This document shows positions 23,472-30,005 of a stretch of 30,005 nt of DNA, one piece after another. A program made the translations under genes and the position numbers. This DNA comes from Gemmatimonadales bacterium UBA7889 (GTDB lineage: Bacteria > Gemmatimonadota > Gemmatimonadetes > Longimicrobiales > Gaopeijiaceae), in contig DLRL01000099.1 of assembly GCA_002501085.1 (NCBI GenBank), positions 3,299 through 33,303 on the forward strand, in the 5' to 3' direction. The notes under the pieces are model-generated. The model did not search any database and was not told where the DNA came from. It saw only the letters and a list, made by a program, of their open reading frames with translations. Each line of letters opens with the position of its first letter. The first letter of the stretch is position 1.

Positions 23472-25373
23472 ATGGATGCACGGTACGATGTCATTGTGGT
23501 AGGAGGAGGTCACGCTGGTGCTGAAGCAGCAGCAGCCTCCGCCAGAGCAGGTGTGCGGACTGTACTGATTACTCCAGATCTCAGTCGCATCGGCCAGATG
23601 AGCTGTAACCCGGCTATTGGCGGTATCGCCAAGGGTGTCGTAGCCCGGGAGGTTGACGCGTTAGGAGGTGTCATGGGCCGTGCTACGGACGCTTCAAGGA
23701 TCCAATTTCGCATGTTGAATCGGTCAAAAGGACCAGCAGTTTGGGGTCCGAGGGCTCAGTGCGATCGGAACCTATACCCCGTCGCAGTGCGGTGTGTGCT
23801 CGATGAACTTGAGAGCCTTGATCTCTTTCAGGAGATGGTGAGTGACCTGGTTCTTGAAGGTGGTCGAGTTACAGGCGTGCGGACACGGGGAGGGATCACC
23901 TTCTATGGGACCGCAGTTGTTGTTACAGCTGGAACCTTCCTTCGCGGTCGGATTTACATGGGCCAAGAGGCTGGTGCTGGGGCCGGCCGGGCTGGTGAGG
24001 CCCCGTCGATAGCGTTAGCAGAAGGACTTGAGAGCCTCGGGCTAGAAATGGCCCGCTTCAAAACTGGCACACCACCAAGAATTGATGGTCGCTCTGTCGA
24101 TTTCAGCCGAGTGGAGCGCCAAGATGGGGATGACCAAGTAATCCGGTTTGCGGCATATACAGAGGAGATCATTCCAGCCCAGAGACCCTGCTGGGTCACT
24201 TGGGCATCGGACGGCCTCAAGAAGGTGGTCTCCGACAACCTTGAGAAGAGTGCTCTTCATGGTGGGGAAATATCGGGACGGGGGCCGCGCTACTGCCCTT
24301 CAATCGAAGACAAGGTTGTCCGATTCCCAAACGCTCCCCGACACCAGGTCTTCTTAGAGCCGGAGGGGCTACATACAACCGAGTTGTATGTGAATGGGTT
24401 GTCGACGTCGCTCCCCGCTGATGTGCAAAGGGATTTTCTTCAAACGGTCCCTGGCCTAGAAAACGTCGTGATGACAAAGGCCGGCTATGCGATAGAGTAC
24501 GACTATTTTCCTCCCCACCAACTTCGCCATTCACTCGAGTTGAAAGAAATTTCCGGCCTCTTTTTCGCAGGCCAGATCAACGGAACGACCGGATACGAGG
24601 AAGCAGCTGGGCAGGGAGTTATTGCTGGGATCAATGCCGCCCTGAAGGCCAAGGGGGAGGACCCCCTTATCCTCCGCAGGGATCAGGCCTATATAGGCGT
24701 GTTGATTGATGATCTGGTGACCCGTGGCGTTGATGAGCCCTATAGACTCTTCACGTCTCGAGCTGAATTCAGGTTGCTTCTCCGTCAGGATAATGCCATA
24801 CGACGGCTCGGCCTCCTGGCACGTGACGTCGGCCTGCTCACCGAAAAACAGGCACTAGTGCTTAAAGATCGCCTTGATCAGGAAAACAAGCTTACAGCCT
24901 GGTTCCACGACACGAAACTTGCCCCAAACGATGTGGATCCACTGCTAGTTGAAGCAGGGTCAGGCCCGATTTCAGGGCCAGTTAGAGCCGTAGAACTTCT
25001 TCGGAGGCCCAGGGTGCAGGCTGCGGACCTTTTGAGCGCCGGGAGGTCAGATAGCGATATTGGAAATCCACAAGAAGGGTTGAGAGCTGGGGTACTGCGA
25101 GCTGTCGAGGTGGAATTGAAGTACGAAGGGTATGTCGGGCGAGAACGAGAACGAGCTGCAAGGCTGGAAGAACAGTCTAAGTTATTGTTGGACCATGACT
25201 TACCATATCTAGAGTTTGAGACACTATCATATGAGGCACGAGAGAAACTGGCTCGGATAAGACCTGAGACATTCGCCCAGGCAGCTAGGGTTCCAGGGGT
25301 ATCACCGGCCGACCTCCAAAACCTGCTGCTCGAGGTCCGACGGACACGTGCTAGGGAGGGTAGATCTCTGTAA
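23472..25373 (+). CDS. mnmG: tRNA uridine-5-carboxymethylaminomethyl modification enzyme MnmG (GidA)
   Basis: The FAD-dependent partner of MnmE is 633 residues long, a normal length. The dinucleotide-binding VIVVGGGHAGAEAA is at 7-20. MSCNPAIGGIAKGVVAREVDALGG, SKGPAVWGPRAQCDR and FKTGTPPRIDGRS are conserved substrate and cofactor blocks, and GQINGTTGYEEAAGQG is the second signature. YVGRERERAARLEE and the C-terminal helical domain needed for tRNA and MnmE binding are present. It ends the rnpA-mnmG gene run, 40 bp before the parS site. Confidence 0.97.
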   Translation: MDARYDVIVVGGGHAGAEAAAASARAGVRTVLITPDLSRIGQMSCNPAIGGIAKGVVAREVDALGGVMGRATDASRIQFRMLNRSKGPAVWGPRAQCDRNLYPVAVRCVLDELESLDLFQEMVSDLVLEGGRVTGVRTRGGITFYGTAVVVTAGTFLRGRIYMGQEAGAGAGRAGEAPSIALAEGLESLGLEMARFKTGTPPRIDGRSVDFSRVERQDGDDQVIRFAAYTEEIIPAQRPCWVTWASDGLKKVVSDNLEKSALHGGEISGRGPRYCPSIEDKVVRFPNAPRHQVFLEPEGLHTTELYVNGLSTSLPADVQRDFLQTVPGLENVVMTKAGYAIEYDYFPPHQLRHSLELKEISGLFFAGQINGTTGYEEAAGQGVIAGINAALKAKGEDPLILRRDQAYIGVLIDDLVTRGVDEPYRLFTSRAEFRLLLRQDNAIRRLGLLARDVGLLTEKQALVLKDRLDQENKLTAWFHDTKLAPNDVDPLLVEAGSGPISGPVRAVELLRRPRVQAADLLSAGRSDSDIGNPQEGLRAGVLRAVEVELKYEGYVGRERERAARLEEQSKLLLDHDLPYLEFETLSYEAREKLARIRPETFAQAARVPGVSPADLQNLLLEVRRTRAREGRSL

Positions 25374-25413
25374 CATGTTGGGGCACAATAAGTTATAGTG
25401 CTTCTAGCGACAT

Positions 25414-25429
25414 TGTTTCACGTGAAACA
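25414..25429. promoter_or_regulatory. parS: parS centromere site (perfect consensus)
   Basis: TGTTTCACGTGAAACA is the exact 16-bp bacterial parS palindrome bound by ParB/Spo0J. It lies between the mnmG and lipoprotein stops, outside any gene. It is about 700 bp from parA and about 8 kb from oriC. I saw no second copy in the window. Confidence 0.95.
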
Positions 25430-25469
25430 GTTTTGTGCTTATGCCGCGCTGGCCTATCCGGGTGAGCGG

Positions 25470-25922
25470 CTACTTACGGAGGAGCTCGAAATGCGCGAGC
25501 GTGGGGTCTTCTTGGCCGTCGAAGTCAAGGTCGAATTCGGTGTCACCGTCTAGGATCAACACGGTGTCACCGACAAATTGGTAGGCCGAAACCTCATTCT
25601 CTCGGGTCGGGAACTCTCGGTTGAGCGTTACCGTGGTGGCGGTTACAGAGATTGTGCCTATTTCCGTCTGTCCAAGGCCCGCGTAAACAAGGATCGCGGT
25701 GTAACTCCCACTGGGTTGAATGTTGAGGTCGAAGGTCCCCCCGAGCTGAATCAGGTCGATGGAAACCTGGTCTGACACGGAGCTCGTCAAGACGAATGCG
25801 GTTGCCGCCCAATCGCCGACGAACGGTTCGATTAGGGGGTCAGGGCCAGTAGGTACTGGATCGCCGCATCCTAGGAAGGATAATGAGAGCAGGGATAATC
25901 CCTTAATTAGGCGAGTTCGCAT
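25470..25922 (-). CDS. Small predicted lipoprotein, function unknown
   Basis: The 150-residue protein starts at 25922 with a GGAGG ribosome site six bases upstream; an ATG six codons earlier is less well placed. Its signal ends at LSFLGCGDP, a plausible lipobox with the cysteine at residue 19. A Pro-rich spacer follows. Then comes a compact beta-rich domain (FVGDWAATAFVL, LGGTFDLNIQPSGSYTAILVY, GTISVTATTVTLN) that recalls lipocalin-like envelope lipoproteins. The acidic tail FDLDFDGQEDPTLAHFELLRK closes it. I do not recognise a specific function. It is transcribed against its neighbours, between parS and parA, where many bacteria have rsmG. Confidence 0.7.
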   Translation of the reverse strand: MRTRLIKGLSLLSLSFLGCGDPVPTGPDPLIEPFVGDWAATAFVLTSSVSDQVSIDLIQLGGTFDLNIQPSGSYTAILVYAGLGQTEIGTISVTATTVTLNREFPTRENEVSAYQFVGDTVLILDGDTEFDLDFDGQEDPTLAHFELLRK

Positions 25923-26124
25923 CGACGTCCTCCAGTTCATTGCCCCCTCATGCTACAAGACATTTTCTATCATGAAGGCGTTGAGAATCTATGAAGTTTA
26001 ACGTGAAAGTCCGAGGCCCGCTGTTAAATATGTGGGGGCTGGCTTTCGGGGTTACCCATCATAACGATACATTCCTTGCCCTCCCGCTCCGGTAGAGCAG
26101 GATCGTTTAGTTTCTCGAGGGCTC

Positions 26125-26928
26125 ATGTCGCACGTTATAGCGATCGCTAATCAGAAAGGTGGGGTTGGTAAAAGCACTACGGCGATCAATCTTGGTGCCT
26201 CCTTGGCTGTCGCCGAAAAGCGCACCCTTGTTATTGATATTGACCCACAGGCAAATGCCACCAGCGGCCTGGGGATTGAAAACAGCGACGAACTCAAGAC
26301 GATCTATGACGTCTTAGTTCGGGGAACATCCATAAAAGACACGGTTTTCAGGCAACTCCACTTCCCGTGCCTCGATGTTATCTCTTCAACTAGGGATCTC
26401 GTAGGGGCGGAGATCGAACTAGTGAGCGCCTCAAATCGCGAAACGGTTTTGAGAGATGCGCTTGCGTCTATTCAAGGTCAGTACGACTACATCCTTATGG
26501 ATTGCCCCCCTTCTTTGGGACTTCTTACTCTTAATACCCTTATTGCAGCAGACTCAGTAATCATCCCGATTCAGTGCGAATTTTATGCGTTAGAGGGGAT
26601 GACACAGCTACTGAATACCGTGCGCTTGGTTCAGAGGTCTCTAAATCCACAACTTCACATCGAAGGGGTATTGCTGACAATGTTCGATGGTCGACTAAAC
26701 CTCTCAAAACAAGTAGCAGCTGAAGCACGGGAATACTTTGGTGCTAAGGTTTATCAGACGGCGATACCTAGAAATGTTAGGCTCGCCGAAGCGCCAAGCT
26801 TTGGAAGACCAATAGTGCTGTATGATGTTCTTTCTAGGGGTGCGCAGGCCTACCTCGAGCTCGCTCAGGAAGTGATGGCGCAGAGGAATCGGGTAACCAG
26901 TGCCTCCCGCCCGGTGCTTTCAGCATGA
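26125..26928 (+). CDS. parA: Chromosome partitioning ATPase ParA (Soj)
   Basis: The 267-residue protein has the deviant Walker A KGGVGKST (11-18). It also has LVIDIDPQANATSGLG (Walker A' region), DYILMDCPPSLGLLTLNTL (Walker B) and the later IPRNVRLAEAPSFGRP and SRGAQAYLELAQEV blocks. It is the short chromosomal type without an N-terminal helix-turn-helix. ParA dimers bind DNA non-specifically and move ParB-parS complexes. It overlaps parB by four bases. The 184 bp upstream show no obvious promoter of the standard type. Confidence 0.97.
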   Translation: MSHVIAIANQKGGVGKSTTAINLGASLAVAEKRTLVIDIDPQANATSGLGIENSDELKTIYDVLVRGTSIKDTVFRQLHFPCLDVISSTRDLVGAEIELVSASNRETVLRDALASIQGQYDYILMDCPPSLGLLTLNTLIAADSVIIPIQCEFYALEGMTQLLNTVRLVQRSLNPQLHIEGVLLTMFDGRLNLSKQVAAEAREYFGAKVYQTAIPRNVRLAEAPSFGRPIVLYDVLSRGAQAYLELAQEVMAQRNRVTSASRPVLSA

Positions 26929-27791
26929 GCCACGACCGTCTTGGAAAAGGGCTAGGAGCACTGCTCGGTGACTATCTAGAGCCAAACTTACAGCCCGGTG
27001 AAGTTCAAAAGATTAGGATTGGATCGATTTTACCGAATCCGATGCAGCCTCGTCGGAATTTTGTGCAAGCCGAATTAGAGGAACTAGCATCGTCGATCGA
27101 AGAGAATGGCCTTTTGCAGCCCATCGTTGTTCGCGCAGCAGCAGCCAACTATGAGCTGATCGCTGGCGAAAGACGCCTGCGGGCGGTTGGCATCTTAGGA
27201 TGGGACGAGGTGCCAAGCATTGTGCGGGAAGCATCTGACAAAACCCTTTTAGTTCTGGCCCTTGTAGAGAATCTGCAGCGAGAGGCACTCAATCCGCTCG
27301 AGGAGGCTGAAGGGTACGCTTCTTTGGGCGAGCAGTTCGACATGAAGCAGGGAGAGATCGCGGCTGCGGTGGGCAAGAACCGTTCAACTGTCGCAAACTT
27401 ACTCAGGCTCCTGAAGTTGCCTGTCTCAGTTCGCAGGTTGGTGGAGGATGGCAGCCTGTCGGCGGGTCACGCTCGAGCCCTACTGGCGGTCGATGACGTA
27501 CTGCGGGCAGCCGAATTAGGTCAACAAGCGGTGAAGGAAGGGTGGTCGGTCAGAGAAGTAGAACGCAGGGTGGCCGGTATTTCAAAAAAGAACAGGAAGG
27601 GGGGGGCACCCTCAGACCCAATGGTGAAAGCCCTCGAAGGCCAGCTAAGGGATCACTTCTCTACGCGAGTTACGATTCGAGAGCAAGCAGGCCGTAAGGG
27701 CATTATCGAGGTTCAATACCACGGCTCGGAAGATTTTGAGCGTATATATGAGCTTATGACTGGCCAGGACTCTTCTAGGGTTGGTGAATGA
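26925..27791 (+). CDS. parB: Chromosome partitioning protein ParB (Spo0J)
   Basis: The 288-residue protein begins with LGKGLGALLG, the ParA-stimulating N-terminal motif. The CTP-binding domain follows, with NPMQPRRNF, ENGLLQPIVVR, the GERRLRA motif (81-87) and ENLQR (115-119). A helix-turn-helix domain reads MKQGEIAAAVGKNRSTVANLLRLL and SAGHARALLAV. A C-terminal dimerisation region completes it. It should load at the parS site 1.5 kb upstream and spread as a CTP-dependent clamp. Both ends overlap neighbours by four bases (parA and the M23 gene). Confidence 0.97.
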   Translation: MSHDRLGKGLGALLGDYLEPNLQPGEVQKIRIGSILPNPMQPRRNFVQAELEELASSIEENGLLQPIVVRAAAANYELIAGERRLRAVGILGWDEVPSIVREASDKTLLVLALVENLQREALNPLEEAEGYASLGEQFDMKQGEIAAAVGKNRSTVANLLRLLKLPVSVRRLVEDGSLSAGHARALLAVDDVLRAAELGQQAVKEGWSVREVERRVAGISKKNRKGGAPSDPMVKALEGQLRDHFSTRVTIREQAGRKGIIEVQYHGSEDFERIYELMTGQDSSRVGE

Positions 27792-28570
27792 ACCCATTGG
27801 GTCCACGGGATGTAACCATCATGGTAGTTCCAGATGATGGAAGCGTAAGTCGCTCGTACCGGCTAACTTACGGGCGCCTGCGTATATTGATAGTAGTCGG
27901 GCTGGTGGCCGGAATCATGATTCTCGGTATGGCTGCGAGCTGGTGGTATCTTGCAGCCCGCGCCTCCCAAGCTAGCAACCTTGAGGTGCGCTTGGAGATT
28001 ATGGGTCGCGAGCAGGTTCGCCTCGAGGCAGTAGCTGCTGACTTAGCGGTTGCGGAAGCGCAGTATGCTCGCCTCAGGTCTCTTCTTCTTCCTAGGTCGC
28101 CATCTGGCGATGGCGGTATATGGCTTCCCCTTTCCGGAGGTAGTGCTAGTGAGGGTGAATCGAGGGGAGTGGGAATTGGCGGAGCCACAATACCTAACGT
28201 ATGGCCATTGTCGGAGAAAGGTTTAATAACACAGGGGCTTCTGCAGGGCGTCGAGGGAGACCACCCGGGCTTGGATATAGCTGTGCAAACCGATTCCTAT
28301 ATTCGTGCTGCGGGTGGCGGGAAGGTTATTGAAGTTGGTACGGATGAAGTTTATGGGCTCTTCGTGGTGATTGATCATGGAGAGGGATATAGCACGGTTT
28401 ATGCTCATACCTCAGCTCAGATGGTTGAAGAGGGACAGCAAGTGAGAGAGCGGGAAGTTATAGCTCTCAGCGGCTCTAGCGGGCAGTCGACTGCACCACA
28501 CCTGCACTTTGAAATTCTTTTGAATGGGAGCGCTGTGGACCCCCTGACGATGGTCAAGCAGCCCAATTAG
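27788..28570 (+). CDS. M23 (LytM-type) metallopeptidase, membrane-anchored
   Basis: The 260-residue protein has a short cytoplasmic N-terminus, one membrane helix (about 32-55) and a periplasmic coiled-coil-like stretch (60-100). A LytM domain follows (about 135-258). All zinc and catalytic residues are present: H159 and D163 (GDHPGLDIA), H207 (VYAHTS), H238 and H240 (PHLHFE). It is therefore expected to cut peptide cross-links in peptidoglycan and is not a degenerate regulator. Its ATG overlaps the parB stop, and a bactofilin gene follows 62 bp later. In Helicobacter and others, M23 peptidases with a neighbouring bactofilin shape the cell wall. Confidence 0.92.
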   Translation: MNPLGPRDVTIMVVPDDGSVSRSYRLTYGRLRILIVVGLVAGIMILGMAASWWYLAARASQASNLEVRLEIMGREQVRLEAVAADLAVAEAQYARLRSLLLPRSPSGDGGIWLPLSGGSASEGESRGVGIGGATIPNVWPLSEKGLITQGLLQGVEGDHPGLDIAVQTDSYIRAAGGGKVIEVGTDEVYGLFVVIDHGEGYSTVYAHTSAQMVEEGQQVREREVIALSGSSGQSTAPHLHFEILLNGSAVDPLTMVKQPN

Positions 28571-28632
28571 TGCTCATGCTAAAGGTTGCGGCTACTTTGT
28601 TGTTTGGTAAGTCCAGAGATTAAAGAGGCCGA

Positions 28633-29031
28633 ATGGTACGTGAACGAAGGAGTAATAAGCCTTCCCCAGAGGCGATCATCTCTATTATAGGGCCGGGTAT
28701 GAACGTTGTGGGGGACTGCGAAACTGAAGGGTCCATACGGATTGAAGGAAGTGTTACAGGTAGCGTCCGAGCAGGGAAAGCAGTGGTTGTCGGAGAAGAT
28801 GCCTGGGTTAAGGGGGACATCAGTACGCAGGACGCGGTTGTATCAGGGAAGGTTACCGGCACAATCGTTGCGGCATCCCGCCTTGAGGTAAAAGCAACCA
28901 GCCAGATTGAGGGAGATGTACATGCTCGCCGGTTGCAGCTTGAGGAGGGAGGGGTCCTAAATGGGACCGTAAACATGGGAAATGCATCAAAGGCTGCCGG
29001 AATCGCTGGTGGAGAGAATCCGAGGGGGTAA
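28633..29031 (+). CDS. Bactofilin
   Basis: The 132-residue protein has a short disordered basic N-terminus (1-12) and then a bactofilin beta-helix (about 15-115). The repeated rungs are visible as IISIIGPGMNVVGDCETEGSIRIEGSVTGSV, KAVVVGEDAWVKGDI, AVVSGKVTGTIVA, RLEVKATSQIEGDVHA and LQLEEGGVLNGTVNM. A Gly-rich tail closes it. Bactofilins polymerise without nucleotide at the membrane and place wall enzymes or other factors. Its position right after parAB-M23 suggests it scaffolds that peptidase or the partition apparatus. AGAGG lies before the ATG. Confidence 0.93.
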   Translation: MVRERRSNKPSPEAIISIIGPGMNVVGDCETEGSIRIEGSVTGSVRAGKAVVVGEDAWVKGDISTQDAVVSGKVTGTIVAASRLEVKATSQIEGDVHARRLQLEEGGVLNGTVNMGNASKAAGIAGGENPRG

Positions 29032-29175
29032 CAAGGCAGGCGCTCTCCCTTGTGTGACAGGATGTCGGTGAGCACAGCTTATCTAAGCGTGGCCACTCGT
29101 GAGCTGTAAGTGACTGTACTGTAATAAGTTACATAGACGTAGTGACGACACTGTTGTTGACTGGCGGGGTTGGAC

Positions 29176-29934
29176 ATGAAATTAGAATCTATATTCCAAT
29201 ATCTTAACGGTTTGCTGTTGGTCGAAGGATATCCTGACTATCCTCGGGCACTGAACGGCATGCAGGTGGATGGCCCAGGAGAAGTTGGACACGTGGCTGT
29301 CGCTGTGGATGCTTCTGAGGCGACGATCAGTGAGGCGGTAGACCGAGGGGCGGACCTGCTGATTGTGCACCACGGGCTCTTTTGGAAAGGATTGCAACCG
29401 GTAACGGGTCGGCATTTCCAAAAGATTCGTAAGCTAATCGAGGGGCAAGTCGCACTGTATTCGTGCCACCTGCCATTAGATAGCCACCCGGAAGTGGGTA
29501 ACTGCATTCTTATGGCGAGAGCTTTAGGACTGAAGATTGAGGGGCCGTTCGGAGAGCACCAGGGCGTTAACGTCGGTTGGTGGGGAAGGAAGGAAGGGGG
29601 TGTGGCGAGTGTGGCGCTCGCGAGCGAACTCGAGTTGGTACTCAAGGGCCCAGTTCGGGTGATTGAGGGTGGGCCAGAGGTGATAGAGAGGATCGGGGTG
29701 GTAACAGGAGCAGGAGGCTCCTTCATAGAGGAGTCAGTTGGCTTGGGCCTAGATGCTCTGATTACAGGGGAGGTCAGTCATGCAGAGTATCTTGATGCGG
29801 TAGAGATGGGAATATCTGTTCTCTTGGGAGGACATTATGCGACGGAGACGTTAGGGGTGAAGGCAGTGGGGGCACACCTGGAAGAACGGTTCGGGTTAAC
29901 CTGGGAGTTCTTAGAACAGCCTACGGGATTCTAA
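29176..29934 (+). CDS. Nif3-like dinuclear metal-centre protein (NIF3/YbgI family)
   Basis: The 252-residue protein has the family's metal-binding residues. VHHGLFW contains the HH pair at 65-66, CHLPLDSHPEVGN holds further histidine and aspartate ligands (98-104), and SHAEY plus GGHYATE lie near the C-terminus. NGMQVDG and VAVAVDAS are also conserved. The family forms hexameric rings with two metal ions per subunit; its cellular role is still debated (annotated as GTP cyclohydrolase 1 type 2 homologue). I placed the start at ATG 29176, with GGGG six bases upstream; a TTG two codons earlier is less likely. It follows the bactofilin gene after 144 bp with no recognised element. Confidence 0.92.
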   Translation: MKLESIFQYLNGLLLVEGYPDYPRALNGMQVDGPGEVGHVAVAVDASEATISEAVDRGADLLIVHHGLFWKGLQPVTGRHFQKIRKLIEGQVALYSCHLPLDSHPEVGNCILMARALGLKIEGPFGEHQGVNVGWWGRKEGGVASVALASELELVLKGPVRVIEGGPEVIERIGVVTGAGGSFIEESVGLGLDALITGEVSHAEYLDAVEMGISVLLGGHYATETLGVKAVGAHLEERFGLTWEFLEQPTGF

Positions 29935-30005
29935 AAACGTCGGATGGCAGCGTTGCTAGGCACGAGGCATTGGCTAACGGTTCTCAAGCATAGCGTCTCG
30001 CGCAC

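Noticed and set aside
29120..29133. TGTAA-TAAG-TTACA inverted repeat before the Nif3-like gene.
   Set aside because: Five-base arms are common by chance and no promoter can be tied to it.
1..30005. CRISPR arrays, insertion sequences, prophage genes, rRNA.
   Set aside because: No regularly spaced repeats, transposase or integrase motifs, or rRNA-like sequence were seen on either strand.

Overview
The window looks like chromosome around the replication origin of a diderm bacterium. The best guess is the phylum Gemmatimonadota or a close relative. That rests on a DUF5916 outer-membrane-type protein, a plug domain carried on repeated carboxypeptidase-regulatory-like modules, and intermediate G+C by eye. 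It is inference and was not tested by phylogeny.

Left part (1-5800): a partial DUF5916 protein with an N-terminal CBM9-like domain (minus). Next is a DUF1295 membrane enzyme whose start codon sits at the edge of a very long palindrome. A TonB plug-only secreted protein and a TetR regulator with a palindromic operator on its own promoter follow. Middle-left (5801-12000): a PafA-type alkaline phosphatase, tRNA-Asn with its own promoter, and a minus-strand lipid operon read plsC -> Tam41-like -> CDP-alcohol phosphatidyltransferase. This operon appears to encode a complete path from lysophosphatidate to a phospholipid. Its CDP-diacylglycerol step would be done by a protein resembling the mitochondrial enzyme Tam41 instead of CdsA. 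Divergent from it are an acetoacetate-decarboxylase-like protein and a diacylglycerol-kinase-family lipid kinase.

Middle (12000-16110): a molybdate-type ABC transporter in two genes, one being a ModA-ModB fusion and the other ModC. Divergent from it are a hotdog thioesterase, an AcpS-like phosphopantetheinyl transferase and pyrE.

Origin region (16169-25430): dnaN and dnaA (minus) flank an oriC. It contains four DnaA boxes (two perfect), an array of five TAG trinucleotides abutting two degenerate DnaA boxes, and an AT-rich tract. This is the layout of the basal unwinding system with DnaA-trios. On the other side of dnaA runs rpmH/rnpA-yidD-yidC-mnmE-acyP-mnmG, ending at a perfect 16-bp parS site. 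rpmH (L34) lies wholly inside the rnpA reading frame, an arrangement known from Thermus.

Right part (25470-30005): a small lipoprotein (minus), then parA-parB-M23 peptidase-bactofilin, tightly packed and partly overlapping, followed by a Nif3-like metal protein. Origin firing (dnaA/oriC), origin segregation (parABS) and cell-shape control (M23/bactofilin) are thus side by side. I saw no insertion sequence, CRISPR array, rRNA or prophage gene, and no gene-free stretch longer than 300 bases.
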